Positions 1 to 8,147 of a stretch of DNA of 64,000 nucleotides are shown in pieces. A program made the translations under genes and the position numbers. Below the pieces are notes generated by a model, which saw only the letters and a program-made list of their open reading frames with translations, was not told where the DNA came from and ran no database searches. This DNA comes from Vulcanimicrobium winogradskyi (lineage in GTDB: Bacteria > Vulcanimicrobiota > Vulcanimicrobiia > Vulcanimicrobiales > Vulcanimicrobiaceae), in the NCBI GenBank assembly GCA_003134965.1, contig PLDA01000003.1, forward strand, positions 941,565-1,005,564, written 5' to 3'. Numbering within the stretch: position 1 is the first letter of the stretch; every line of letters begins with the position of its first letter.

Positions 1-204
1 GATTTGAACGCGATTATCTCCTGGGCATCGCAGCGCGGCGACCCGTCGTTTCTGCGGGCCGTGGCCGACTACAACGATGCTATCCGCCACGTCGACCTCG
101 CGGAAGTGCCGAAAACAACCGCTCGCTCTCGCAAACCCTTGAGGGTCGTCCAAGCGATCAAGGCGATCGCCCGCCGGCCGCGCCAAGCGCTACAGGGCCC
201 GTAA
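1..204 (+). CDS. C-terminal fragment of an unidentified protein (runs in from the left edge)
   Basis: The frame is open from base 1 and stops with TAA at 202-204, so the gene probably begins outside the window. A TTG at 4 is the only in-window start near the edge and is not convincing. The visible 67 residues are polar at first, with a run AVADYNDAIRHVDLAE that vaguely resembles the last helix of TolC-like proteins, then a basic tail. I do not recognise the family. The next 128 bases contain a hydrophobic reading in another frame, so a frameshift near the end of this gene is possible. Confidence 0.4.
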   Translation, partial: DLNAIISWASQRGDPSFLRAVADYNDAIRHVDLAEVPKTTARSRKPLRVVQAIKAIARRPRQALQGP

Positions 205-332
205 GCCGATTACCCGTCGGCGACTGCTCACCGCTGCTGTTGCGGCTGGAGCCGCGCTCGCGGGACTCGTCTATGAGTTCTCGCCCGACGGCGCGCGGCG
301 ACGGGGAGTTTCGTTACACGATGCTCGACGCG
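205..332 (+). other. Short gap with a start-less Tat-like hydrophobic reading
   Basis: In the frame one base off from the preceding fragment, bases about 185-290 read RKPITRRRLLTAAVAAGAAL. This is a twin-arginine-like, hydrophobic segment with no ATG, GTG or TTG upstream before a stop. It could be the displaced end of the preceding gene after a frameshift, or chance. No other gene is visible here. Confidence 0.2.
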
Positions 333-764
333 TCAGTCGGGACTGTTGTATGACAGCTTCCCGGACGCTGCGGCGCTGACGAACCGCTCGTAAGTACGAT
401 CGATAGGCGCGCCCACAAAAACGAATTCGACGTTGTCGAGCATTCCGTCACCGTTTATCCATAAGATCGTTTCGACGATGGACGTAGTTCGGATGACGGT
501 CGTGAGCGTCGGTCCGTCGCAACGATAGCCGGCCGTAACGATGCGCAGGAACGCTCGTTCCTCTTCGGTCGGCACACGGAAACTGGTCATAAGCGTCGAT
601 GTACCCGGCTGGGCCGTGACTCCCGGCAGGCCGTACGGCACCACGAGTTTCTCCATGGCCTTGGTCCACCATGCATGCTCCGCGGGCATGTTGCTTTCCG
701 GGGTGACGAAAGGCTCGACGCGATAAGCCGATCGTCCCGCTACGCGGCTGCTGGGCAGGGGCAT
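333..764 (-). CDS. Hypothetical protein, 143 aa
   Basis: This minus-strand reading frame uses codons with G/C-rich third positions throughout, which supports it being real. It lacks an obvious signal peptide or membrane segment, and no family is recognised. A second ATG at residue 26 (MPAEHAWWTK) is an alternative start. The start at 764 faces the divergent lipoprotein gene at 817, so the roughly 50 bp between them must hold both promoters. The tail is polar with no known catalytic motif. Function unknown. Confidence 0.5.
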   Translation of the reverse strand: MPLPSSRVAGRSAYRVEPFVTPESNMPAEHAWWTKAMEKLVVPYGLPGVTAQPGTSTLMTSFRVPTEEERAFLRIVTAGYRCDGPTLTTVIRTTSIVETILWINGDGMLDNVEFVFVGAPIDRTYERFVSAAASGKLSYNSPD

Positions 765-816
765 AGTGCAACCGTCACCGAAAGGTCATCGCGCTCGTCA
801 AAAAAGGGTGTTCTCG

Positions 817-1803
817 ATGCAGTCTTTGCGGACGTTTCTCCTCACCGCGCTTGCCGCTTTCGCGCTCGCGGCGTGCGGCGGCGGCCTCGGCACGCTCCCG
901 CCGAGCGATCCCAGCGGCAGCTCCGTCGAGAAAGCGACGCTTTGGGTCGGCTACGACATCCTGATGAACGCGTTCCCGGTCACCGGCAACGGCCTGGTCA
1001 CGCCGGAAGCGACGTTGGGCACGTTCTGGTCCCTCGGAACCGATGTCCCCGGCATCGTCGACGTCGCCATCGCTTCCGACGGCACCCGCTGGGTGCTCGA
1101 GAACCGATCCTTCGCGTTAGGCGGCCCGGGGTGGCATCTCTATTCCGTCGCGGCGGGCGAGAGCGGACCCATGAACACGTATGGCGACAACGTCAACGAG
1201 CCGATCGCGCTCGCCCTCGGCGCCGACGGAGTTCTGGTCGCCTACAGCGACGCGAACGGGACGACGACGATCGCGACCTATCCGTATGGTGCGAGCAATG
1301 CGCCCGCGATCCGCACGTTGCAGATTTCCGGCCCCGTGTTTGGGTTCGCAGTCGGCCACTTGGGATATCTCTACGTCGCGCGCCCCAACCGCGTCGATAT
1401 CTACAGCCCAACGTCGACCGGCTGCTGCCCCGTACGAAGCATCGCCACGTTCATGCTGCCCCGAAACCTCTGGACCGGTGCCCGGTACTTCAAGGTTGGG
1501 CCCGACAACAGCATCTATCTCGTCGACCTTCCGGGCAACCAGGCCAATCCGGTGATGTATGTAAACGTTTACTCGGGCGACGGTACGCTCGCGCGCCGCA
1601 TCGGACCGCTGCCGGCCAACTACCACGGATTGGCCTGGCCGGTGATTACCGTCGATGCGAAGAATCGGCTCTACGTCGCGACGAACGACGGGCAAATCTA
1701 CCAATTCGGACCGAGCGCGAACGGTACGGACGCGCCGCAGCGCCTGATGATCGATCCGACGATCGGCCGCCCCGCCGCAATGGCATTCGGCCCCCCACTG
1801 TAG
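817..1803 (+). CDS. Predicted lipoprotein, beta-propeller-like, 328 aa
   Basis: I chose the ATG at 817 because it begins a textbook lipoprotein signal (MQSLRTFLLTALAAFALAAC, Cys at residue 20) and is preceded by an A-rich, GGG-containing ribosome site. Upstream in-frame starts would bury the signal. The mature part has recurring segments such as YVARPNRVDIYS, NSIYLVDLPG and NRLYVATNDGQIYQFG, spaced like blades of an NHL/SMP-30-type beta-propeller, so I infer a propeller anchored in the envelope. Substrate unknown. It is a single gene ending just before a non-coding stretch. Confidence 0.75.
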   Translation: MQSLRTFLLTALAAFALAACGGGLGTLPPSDPSGSSVEKATLWVGYDILMNAFPVTGNGLVTPEATLGTFWSLGTDVPGIVDVAIASDGTRWVLENRSFALGGPGWHLYSVAAGESGPMNTYGDNVNEPIALALGADGVLVAYSDANGTTTIATYPYGASNAPAIRTLQISGPVFGFAVGHLGYLYVARPNRVDIYSPTSTGCCPVRSIATFMLPRNLWTGARYFKVGPDNSIYLVDLPGNQANPVMYVNVYSGDGTLARRIGPLPANYHGLAWPVITVDAKNRLYVATNDGQIYQFGPSANGTDAPQRLMIDPTIGRPAAMAFGPPL

Positions 1804-2095
1804 TCATCGGACGAACTGGGGGAGGCTAATGGTGCGCTGGGCGCCGCCGGAGATCGTCTCGTTCGGTCGACGCGAGGACGTTCGCGGTGTCGCGCGCGTA
1901 GCGAGGTCCCTGCGCCGGGCGCAGCCAGGAGTTCGGCCGGCAATTGGAGATTCCGTGAGCGATGTCGACGAGTGACCCAGCGATCGGACCGGGCGAAATC
2001 GCGTTCGCATTGTGATGGTACACCCGGCGCGGGGCCGGGCGCGAGCCCCAGCACGGCACACGGACATTACCGGCGTACCGCGACGTGCGGACCGC
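1804..2095. other. Intergenic region with no supported gene
   Basis: Lies between two converging genes. Several overlapping frames of 60-120 codons are open here on both strands, as expected from the high GC content, but none has a plausible start, ribosome site or recognisable protein. Apart from the hairpin that follows at 2096-2128, I see nothing in it. Confidence 0.5.
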
Positions 2096-2128
2096 GCAGG
2101 CCCGAGAGCGGTCGCTTCTCGGGCCTGC
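2096..2128 (-). terminator. Perfect 12-bp stem-loop behind the secreted-protein gene
   Basis: GCAGGCCCGAGA (2096-2107) pairs exactly with TCTCGGGCCTGC (2117-2128) across a 9-nt loop. It sits 11 nt past the stop codon of the minus-strand gene at 2139. No U-tract follows on either strand, so it is either a Rho-independent terminator of the short-U type or an mRNA 3'-end stabiliser. It could serve both converging genes. Confidence 0.6.
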
Positions 2129-2138
2129 TGCTACGTCA

Positions 2139-2603
2139 CTACGATCCGCCGTACGCGTTGAGCGCGCCGGTTGCGTCGGCGGCGGGTACGATGGTCTGCG
2201 GGCGGATGTAGGTCAGCTTCGTGACGCCCGGAGCATCGTCGACGATGATCTGGTGAACGACCGTGATGCCGAGTGTCAACTCGACTTCGTGCGCACGGCG
2301 TCCGTCGCACTTGCGATCCGTGTCGACGCTCGTCTTGAAGCCGTTGTCGGCGACGTTCTTCTTCACCAGCGCGACGGTATCGTCGTACGAGAGGCCCGCA
2401 TCGGCCAGGTACGTCAGCAGCTCGCCGTCGCTCTTCTTCCAGGTCTCCTGCGCGCGCGCAGATGCCGCGGTCGGGGTCGCTCCGACCGCGTGCTCCCAAC
2501 CGGTGGGCCCGGGGAAGGGCTTGGTGGCGGCGAGCGCCGCGATGGGCAGGAATGCGGCGAGGGCCAGGAGCGCCGAGGCGCCGCGAAACGATGCTGGTCG
2601 CAT
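2139..2603 (-). CDS. Secreted hypothetical protein, 154 aa
   Basis: The ATG at 2603 gives a clear Sec signal peptide (basic MRPASFRGAS, hydrophobic LLALAAFLPIAALA, then cleavage near ALA/ATKPF). The mature domain of about 127 residues contains two cysteine-poor segments, a predicted helix around KKSDGELLTYLADAGLSYDD, and a beta-rich end with THE-like hydrophobic strands. No family recognised. A TACCGT box (minus strand 2618-2613) ends 9 nt before the ATG and there is no ribosome site, so a leaderless transcript is likely. A strong stem-loop follows the stop codon. Confidence 0.65.
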   Translation of the reverse strand: MRPASFRGASALLALAAFLPIAALAATKPFPGPTGWEHAVGATPTAASARAQETWKKSDGELLTYLADAGLSYDDTVALVKKNVADNGFKTSVDTDRKCDGRRAHEVELTLGITVVHQIIVDDAPGVTKLTYIRPQTIVPAADATGALNAYGGS

Positions 2604-2612
2604 AATTTCCCA

Positions 2613-2618
2613 ACGGTA
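2613..2618 (-). promoter_or_regulatory. Candidate -10 box (TACCGT) for a leaderless transcript
   Basis: The hexamer matches TANNNT and ends 9 nt before the ATG at 2603, which has no Shine-Dalgarno sequence. That spacing would place the transcription start at or next to the start codon. No clear -35 was seen. Confidence 0.35.
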
Positions 2619-2691
2619 GCCGGAGTGGCACACCGGCGCAACCTACGAAAAGTGAGCCCGCTCGGCTCGCGATGCAACAGGCGGCCAGCCG

Positions 2692-3897
2692 TCAGCTCTG
2701 CGCGTGGGCGACCTCGCCGATGATGCCGAGCTCGCGCCCGACCTTCTCGAACGCCGCCAGCGCGCGGTCGAGCTCGTCGCGCGTCAGCGCGCTCGAGATC
2801 TGCACGCGCACGCGCGCCGTCCCCTCGGGGACGACCGGGAAGCCGAAGCCCGTCACGAACACGCCTTCCTTCAGGAGCCGGTCGCTCATCGCGATCGCGA
2901 ACGCGGTGTCGCCCACGATGATCGGCACGATCGCGCTCGGACCGTCGAGCGGCTTGAAACCGAGCCGCTGCAAGCCGGTGCGGAAGTATTGCGTGTTTGC
3001 GCGCTGCGCCTCGACGAGCTGCGGCTGCGTCTCGAGCAGCTCGACGGCTTTGAGCGCGCTGCACGCGACGGTCGCCGGCAACGCGTTCGAGAACAGCTGC
3101 GTCCGCGAGCGCTGCACCAGCGTGTCGACGAGCGCTTTCGAGCCGGCGACGAACCCGCCGGCACCGCCGCCGAGCGCCTTGCCCAGCGTCCCGGTCAGGA
3201 TGTCGATCTTGCCTTCGAGCCCGAAATGCTCGATCGTGCCGCGGCCCGTCTCGCCCATCACGCCCGTACCGTGCGAGTCGTCGACGATCGTGACCGCGCC
3301 GTACTTCTCGGCGAGTGCGACGATCTCAGGAAGCTTCGCGAGCGAACCTTCCATCGAGAACACACCGTCGGTGACGATGAACGGCATTCCCTCCGACTCG
3401 CGCAAGCGCGATTCGAGCTCGGCCATGTCGCCGTGCTTGTACCGCATCCGTTTCGCGCCGGAGAGCCGGCAGGCGTCGATGATCGAGGCATGGTTCAGCT
3501 CGTCGCTGATGATCGTGTTGCCGGCGGTCGCGATCGTCGGGATCACCCCTTCGTTCGCGGTCCAGCACGAGACGTATGAGAGCGAAGCCTCGAAACCGAA
3601 CACCGCGGCGATCTTCTCTTCGAGCTCGCGGTGGATGTCGAACGTGCCGCAGATGAACCGCACCGACGCGGTGCCGGCGCCGTATTTCTTCAGCCCGGCG
3701 ATCCCGGCGGCGACGACGTCCGGATGGTCGGCGAGGCCGAGGTAGTTGTTCGAGGAGAGGACGATCACGTCGCCGGCCTCCTCCATGTGCACCTCGGGCG
3801 CCATCGGCCCGGTGATGTGACGCAGCCGCTTGTACGTCCCGGCGGCGCGGAGCGCGTCCAGGTCGGTGTTCAGACGGGATTCGAAGGCGGCGTTCAT
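2692..3897 (-). CDS. kbl: Glycine C-acetyltransferase (2-amino-3-ketobutyrate CoA ligase)
   Basis: PLP enzyme of the alpha-oxoamine synthase family. With Tdh it splits threonine into glycine and acetyl-CoA, in the cytosol. The 401 residues match the usual length. Visible motifs are SSNNYLGLADHP (residues 48-59), the pyridine-nitrogen Asp in VDDSHGTG (205-212), and the PLP lysine K240 in LTGTLGKALGGG. The start has an AGGAG site a few bases upstream. The partner gene tdh lies about 1.1 kb away on the same strand, separated by a lipoprotein gene on the opposite strand, so the two are probably not simply co-transcribed. Confidence 0.95.
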   Translation of the reverse strand: MNAAFESRLNTDLDALRAAGTYKRLRHITGPMAPEVHMEEAGDVIVLSSNNYLGLADHPDVVAAGIAGLKKYGAGTASVRFICGTFDIHRELEEKIAAVFGFEASLSYVSCWTANEGVIPTIATAGNTIISDELNHASIIDACRLSGAKRMRYKHGDMAELESRLRESEGMPFIVTDGVFSMEGSLAKLPEIVALAEKYGAVTIVDDSHGTGVMGETGRGTIEHFGLEGKIDILTGTLGKALGGGAGGFVAGSKALVDTLVQRSRTQLFSNALPATVACSALKAVELLETQPQLVEAQRANTQYFRTGLQRLGFKPLDGPSAIVPIIVGDTAFAIAMSDRLLKEGVFVTGFGFPVVPEGTARVRVQISSALTRDELDRALAAFEKVGRELGIIGEVAHAQS

Positions 3898-3950
3898 GGG
3901 TCTCCTGCGGCGTGGGATCGGGCGGCGCTTGCTTGCCGCTGCGGGCAGAC

Positions 3951-3980
3951 GGTACCGAGCTCCGGTACCGATACCGATAC
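3951..3980. promoter_or_regulatory. Repeated TACCGA motifs between divergent kbl and the lipoprotein gene
   Basis: TACCGA occurs at 3953-3958, 3966-3971 and 3972-3977, the first two within repeated GGTACCGA. The block sits in the 132-bp divergent promoter region and is a plausible regulator-binding site. No regulator is identified. Confidence 0.35.
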
Positions 3981-4015
3981 GAACGTACTGCTAGCGAGAT
4001 CAACAGCCTGCGCCG

Positions 4016-4021
4016 TATACT
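4016..4021 (+). promoter_or_regulatory. Candidate -10 box (TATACT) for a leaderless transcript
   Basis: Near-consensus TATACT ends 8 nt before the ATG at 4030 and no ribosome-binding site is present, so transcription probably starts at the ATG. No good -35 hexamer is visible at the expected distance. Confidence 0.45.
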
Positions 4022-4029
4022 CTGTCCGT

Positions 4030-5058
4030 ATGCGAGCGTTGATTCGACGCGCGGCGGCGTTGGCCGTGCTGCCGCTGCTGGGCGCCTGTTCCGGAGGGAT
4101 GGGGTCGTCGATCTCGGCGCCGAATCCCACGGCGCCGCCCAGCACGCCCGGGCCGATCCCGGACAACGTCCTGCGCGGCGCGGCGCAGAGCGCGCTCCTG
4201 GCGGAGTCGGCGGTCGTTATCGCCGCACCGGTTACCGGCGGCCCGCGGCTGCTGACCGTTCGGCATGCCTCCTCGCGCGCGCCACGGTCAACCGTCGCCT
4301 GCAGCAACGGGTATTCCGAGCAAGACACGCCGGCGGGCCCGTTCACCACGCACGTCGTCGTTTCGCTCTACACCGATGCGGGCTGCACGGCATTGCGCCA
4401 GCAAGCGACGTTCGATTTCGACCTCGGCGTCGACACGTCCGATTGGAGCGGGACGATCGCTTCATTCGACGCAGCCGGTCATGTAACGGCGACACAGACG
4501 GCGACCGATTTCTTCTTCGCGAGCGGCGGCGGCTACGTGCGGCGCCAATCGACCGACGCTGCAGGCGCCGCGACGGCGCCGTTCGGACACAACGAGATCG
4601 TCTGCTTGGTGTCGGCGCAACAGTGCACGCTCGCGGCAGTCACCGACGGCGCAACGTTCGAAACCGGCGTACTCCTGACCGCCACCATGCCGTCGACCGT
4701 CAGCGGCCCCGGATCCTCGGTGACGATCCCGTTGGGCGGATCCGTGCGTTTCGGGGCCCCCGGTTCGATCACGATCGTCGACGGGCAGCCCTTCACCGCT
4801 CCCACACTGTCCGGCGGCGGCACGCCGGTCGCGTTCACCGGCACCGTCAGCGCGACGCTCAGCGCAAACGGCCCGACGGCGTTCACCGTCAGCATGAACG
4901 TCGGCTCGACGCACGTCGACGGGAGCCTGGCGAGCGGGACGACGACGTTCACGATCGCCGGCGGCGCGACGGTGACGGTGAACGCGAACGGCGACGGCTC
5001 GATCCGTTACGCCGACGGCGCGACCGAAGCGATCCTCGATTTCCGCATCAGCGGTTAG
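4030..5058 (+). CDS. Predicted lipoprotein, beta-rich, 342 aa
   Basis: The frame is open far upstream, but the ATG at 4030 starts a classical lipoprotein signal (MRALIRRAAALAVLPLLGAC, lipobox LLGAC, Cys residue 20), so this start is preferred. The mature protein is rich in Ser, Thr, Gly and Ala with alternating hydrophobic residues, e.g. TTTFTIAGGATVTVNANG, typical of secreted beta structures. No family recognised. The gene is wedged between kbl and tdh on the opposite strand, and its stop codon overlaps the tdh stop by 3 nt. The start shows a -10 box 8 nt upstream and no ribosome site. Confidence 0.75.
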   Translation: MRALIRRAAALAVLPLLGACSGGMGSSISAPNPTAPPSTPGPIPDNVLRGAAQSALLAESAVVIAAPVTGGPRLLTVRHASSRAPRSTVACSNGYSEQDTPAGPFTTHVVVSLYTDAGCTALRQQATFDFDLGVDTSDWSGTIASFDAAGHVTATQTATDFFFASGGGYVRRQSTDAAGAATAPFGHNEIVCLVSAQQCTLAAVTDGATFETGVLLTATMPSTVSGPGSSVTIPLGGSVRFGAPGSITIVDGQPFTAPTLSGGGTPVAFTGTVSATLSANGPTAFTVSMNVGSTHVDGSLASGTTTFTIAGGATVTVNANGDGSIRYADGATEAILDFRISG

Positions 5059-6086
5059 GCAACGCGGAGGACGATCTTCGCGGCTTCGCCGGACTTCATC
5101 AGCGCGAAGGCCTCGTCGAATTGTTCGAAGCGCATCTCGTGCGTGATGATCGGGGTCAGGTCGACGCGACCGCTCGTGACGAGCGCCTGCGTCTGGTACC
5201 ACGTCTCGAACATCCGCCGGCCGTTGATGCCGAGCACCGTCAAGCCCTTGAAGATGATGCGTTCGGCGAGGTTGATCTCCACCTCGTCGGACGGGATCCC
5301 GAGCAGCGCCGCGACGCCGCCGTTGCGCACCATCGCCAGGCCGCTGTTGATCGCCTGACCCGAACCCGACATCTCGAGCAGCACGTCGACGCCGTCGCCC
5401 CCTGTGCGCGCGATGATGTCGTCGACGAGATCCGGCTGTGTCGCGGAGAACGTCGCATCGGCGCCGACGCGTTTGGCGAGCTCGAGCTTCTGCGGGTTCA
5501 CGTCGACCGCGAACACCGTCGAAGCGCCGGCCGCGCGCGCGACCGGGATCGCCATCAAGCCGATCGACCCGACGCCGGTGATGACGACGGACTTCGCAGA
5601 GACCCCAGCCGCCATCACGGTGTGGACTGCGTTGCCGAGCGGGTCGAACACCGCCGCCCAGCTGTCGGGGATCGACGGGTCGAGCTTCCAGACGTTCGAC
5701 TCCGGCATCCGGATGTAGTCGGCGAACGAACCGTCGGTGTCGACGCCGATGATCTCGACGTGCTCGCAGATGTGCGCTTCGCCGGTGCGGCACAACCGGC
5801 AGATACCGCACGCGATGTGCCCCTCGGCCGAGACGCGGTCGCCGACCTGCACGCCCTTCACGGCGCTGCCGACCGCGGCAACCTCACCCATGAACTCGTG
5901 ACCGATCGTCAACGGCGGCTTCACGCGCCGCTGCGCCCAGTGATCCCAGGTGTAGATGTGGAGATCGGTCCCGCACAGCCCGACGGTCTTCACCCGGATC
6001 AGCACCTCGTTCGGGCCGATCGACGGCACCGGGACGTGCTCGAGCGTGAAGCCCGGACCGGGCCCGGCCTTCCGCAGCGCACGCAT
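5055..6086 (-). CDS. tdh: L-threonine 3-dehydrogenase, zinc MDR family
   Basis: Oxidises L-threonine to 2-amino-3-ketobutyrate with NAD+, feeding Kbl. The start at 6086 (MRALRKAG) is chosen because it gives 343 residues and puts the zinc ligands exactly at E. coli positions: C38, H63, E64 for the catalytic site and C93, C96, C99, C107 for the structural zinc. The Rossmann glycines GVGSIG follow. The frame is open to 6173 with other starts (M at 6140), giving a short low-complexity extension I consider unlikely. Its 3' end overlaps the convergent lipoprotein gene by a few bases. Confidence 0.93.
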   Translation of the reverse strand: MRALRKAGPGPGFTLEHVPVPSIGPNEVLIRVKTVGLCGTDLHIYTWDHWAQRRVKPPLTIGHEFMGEVAAVGSAVKGVQVGDRVSAEGHIACGICRLCRTGEAHICEHVEIIGVDTDGSFADYIRMPESNVWKLDPSIPDSWAAVFDPLGNAVHTVMAAGVSAKSVVITGVGSIGLMAIPVARAAGASTVFAVDVNPQKLELAKRVGADATFSATQPDLVDDIIARTGGDGVDVLLEMSGSGQAINSGLAMVRNGGVAALLGIPSDEVEINLAERIIFKGLTVLGINGRRMFETWYQTQALVTSGRVDLTPIITHEMRFEQFDEAFALMKSGEAAKIVLRVA

Positions 6087-6262
6087 CGTATCGGGGATCG
6101 CCGGCCTGCTCGTCGGTCGCTCGCTTGCGGTCGAGATCATCGCGTCCGAGCTTCGTTCACCCCGCGCCCGCATCCCGGCGCCGATGGATTCGCACCTCGC
6201 TGATCCAAAACAGGCGCTGCGCCGTCTTCGGAGCAGATACTCCCAGCTTGGAGGCCCGACTC

Positions 6263-6676
6263 GTGCGAAATCTTCGTTCCGTCTACGCGCTCGGCGCTTG
6301 CGCCGTGCTCGCCCTTGCCCTCCCGGCGTCGGCCGCGGATCCGACCCATCGCGTCTACGCGATCGTGGTGCAGAACGGCTCAGGCGAATCCGGCACCGTC
6401 ACCCTGACCCCGCTCGGCGACAAGACGCGTGTCGACGTTGCGCTGGTCGGCGCCCCGGCCGACACGCCGCAGCCGGCGCACGTCCATCTCGGCTCGTGCG
6501 CGAAGCTCGACCCGAAGCCGAAGTACCCGCTGGCGACCGTCGTGGACGGCTTCTCGACGACGACCCTCGACGTCCCGATCGGGCAACTGACCTCCGGCGA
6601 CTTCGCGGTGAACGTCCACAAGTCGACGAGCGAGATCCCTAAGTACGTCGCTTGCGGCGATCTTACCAAGAAGTAG
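6263..6676 (+). CDS. Secreted small protein, CHRD/superoxide-dismutase-like, 137 aa
   Basis: The GTG at 6263 is chosen because GGAGG lies 8 nt upstream and the protein then opens with a signal peptide (VRNLRSVYALGACAVLALAL, cleavage after ASA). The mature part contains PAHVHLGSCAKLDPKPKYPL and LTSGDFAVNVHKS, a pattern like the CHRD/Cu-Zn SOD-like beta-sandwich domains of exported bacterial proteins; copper ligands are not complete enough to claim enzyme activity. The sigma-factor gene starts inside its last 25 bases, so the three genes form one operon and this may be the effector or sensed product. Confidence 0.7.
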   Translation: MRNLRSVYALGACAVLALALPASAADPTHRVYAIVVQNGSGESGTVTLTPLGDKTRVDVALVGAPADTPQPAHVHLGSCAKLDPKPKYPLATVVDGFSTTTLDVPIGQLTSGDFAVNVHKSTSEIPKYVACGDLTKK

Positions 6677-7227
6677 CCGAACTCGGCGACGAGGCGCTGG
6701 TGCGTCTCGTCGCTTCGCGGCGGGCCGATGCGTTCGAGGAACTGTACCGCCGCCACTCCGTCGCGGTCGCGGCGATCGCCTCGAGGACCGTCGCCGACCG
6801 CGGTTGTGCCGACGAGGCGACGCAGTCGGCGTTCCTGTCGCTGTGGCGCCGTGCCGCCCAGCTCGAACTCCGCTCGTCGTCGCTCCGTCCCTGGCTGATC
6901 ATCGTCGCCCGCAACGCGGCGATCGACGCCGCGCGCCGGATGCACGCGGTCGAGCGACTCGATGCGCCGCGGAGCGCCGCCGGCGAGACACGACTCCCCG
7001 AGGATATCGTCATGCAGCGAGAGGCCGAGCGCGACGTCCACGCGGCGCTCGCGACCCTGGACGACGCGCAGCGCGAAGCGCTGCAGCTCGCCTTTTTCGG
7101 CGGCCTGTCCCAATCCGAGATCGCGCAGGTCACCGGAGCGCCGCTCGGCACGGTAAAAGGCCGCATCCGCCTCGCGATGCGCCACCTGCGCGCGATCCTC
7201 GCGCCGCAGACGGGGGATGCCACGTGA
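6652..7227 (+). CDS. ECF-type RNA polymerase sigma factor, 191 aa
   Basis: Contains sigma region 2 (DAFEELYRRHSVAVAAIA through LSLWRRAAQLE and the -10-binding RPWLIIVARNAAID) and region 4 (LDDAQREALQLAFFGGLSQS with helix-turn-helix GAPLGTVKGRIRLAMRHL). The likely start is a TTG at 6652 inside the preceding gene; the next in-frame GTG at 6700 would cut region 2. It overlaps the anti-sigma gene by GTGA. Gene order and partner type fit the SigK/RskA group. Target promoters are unknown. Confidence 0.9.
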   Translation: MRRSYQEVAELGDEALVRLVASRRADAFEELYRRHSVAVAAIASRTVADRGCADEATQSAFLSLWRRAAQLELRSSSLRPWLIIVARNAAIDAARRMHAVERLDAPRSAAGETRLPEDIVMQREAERDVHAALATLDDAQREALQLAFFGGLSQSEIAQVTGAPLGTVKGRIRLAMRHLRAILAPQTGDAT

Positions 7228-7856
7228 ACCCGCACGACGACGTCGAAGCCTACGTCCTCGGCGCGCTCGACGCCGCCGACGTCCGCGCGTTCGAATCGCA
7301 CGCCGCGACGTGCGCGCAGTGCCGTGACGCGATCGCCTCGTACGCCGGCGTGCTCGCCGCGCTCCGGCGGCTCCCACTCGCTGCGCCGCCGGCGATGCCG
7401 CGCGTTCGCCGGATGCCGCTCGCATGGCGGATCGGAGCCGGGATCGCCGCTGCGATCGCGCTTGCGATCGGACTCGCCGCGGCGTTCGCCGCGAATCGCG
7501 GCGACGAGGACGCGCGCGCGATCGCGGAGATGCTCGGCTCGCACGCGCGGATGGTCGCGCTCGCCGGCCCGGCAGCGCACGGCAGCGCGCTGGTCGACGC
7601 CGGCGGGCGCCGGACGGCGTTCGTCGTGTCCGGTCTGCCGGATCCGCCGCGCGGACGCGGCTATCAGGTCTGGGTGCGCGGCAAGACGGTGCGCTCGCCG
7701 GGGATGCTTCATCGCTTGCGCGACGGCCTAGAAGTGCTCGTCGTGAGCGGCGACGCGATCGAGGGAGCGAAGCGCATCGGCATCACCGAGGAGCAGGCCG
7801 GCGGCTCGCCGATGCGGACCGGTCCGCTGGAAGCCGGCGCGACGCTGGCCGATTAG
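7224..7856 (+). CDS. Anti-sigma factor, RskA type with zinc anti-sigma motif
   Basis: This membrane-bound inhibitor of the sigma factor encoded just upstream starts at a GTG overlapping the sigma stop. The cytoplasmic N-terminus has the ZAS motif H-x3-C-x2-C (HAATCAQC, about residues 27-34). One membrane helix follows (IGAGIAAAIALAIGLAAAF, about residues 73-91). The periplasmic domain carries the RskA signature GYQVWVRGKT and ends VSGDAIEGAKRIGITEEQ. The 210-residue length is normal. Release of sigma probably requires proteolysis, as known for the family. Confidence 0.9.
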   Translation: MNPHDDVEAYVLGALDAADVRAFESHAATCAQCRDAIASYAGVLAALRRLPLAAPPAMPRVRRMPLAWRIGAGIAAAIALAIGLAAAFAANRGDEDARAIAEMLGSHARMVALAGPAAHGSALVDAGGRRTAFVVSGLPDPPRGRGYQVWVRGKTVRSPGMLHRLRDGLEVLVVSGDAIEGAKRIGITEEQAGGSPMRTGPLEAGATLAD

Positions 7857-7858
7857 CG

Positions 7859-8059
7859 CTACCGCAAGAAGACCCAGAACGCACCGTCGACGGTACCGCT
7901 CACTTGGTTCGCGCGATCGCGTTGCGCCCGCGCTTCATCGATGCGGCCGTTCACCGCGATGAGCTGCTGGACGACGTGACGAAGCTGCGCGCGCACTCTC
8001 TTGCGGAACTGGGACGGGGGCTTGACCGCGACGAAGCGCGGAACGGGAAACACCTTCAT
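7859..8059 (-). CDS. Small basic hypothetical protein, 66 aa
   Basis: Its codons have the same G/C-ending bias as neighbours, and GGAG lies about 10 nt before the ATG at 8059. The middle (FRKRVRAQLRHVVQQLIAVN) looks like one amphipathic helix, followed by an Arg/Asp-rich stretch. There is no signal peptide. It stops 2 bp from the convergent anti-sigma gene. No family recognised, and it could be a fortuitous frame. Confidence 0.4.
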   Translation of the reverse strand: MKVFPVPRFVAVKPPSQFRKRVRAQLRHVVQQLIAVNGRIDEARAQRDRANQVSGTVDGAFWVFLR

Positions 8060-8147
8060 GGGGCACCACTCCGGGGGCGCGCCGCTCGAAAGCGGCGTGA
8101 ACCAGTTATCGGCCGGAGTCGCGCTAAGCTTGAGGCACCGTGCGTCC

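Noticed and set aside
1804..2067. Several overlapping frames between the propeller lipoprotein and the terminator hairpin
   Set aside because: None has a ribosome site, a family match or consistent composition.
3912..6203. 763-codon plus-strand open frame through the lipoprotein and tdh regions
   Set aside because: Overlaps both in another frame and encodes Arg/His-rich low-complexity protein with no family. The lipoprotein frame is better supported.
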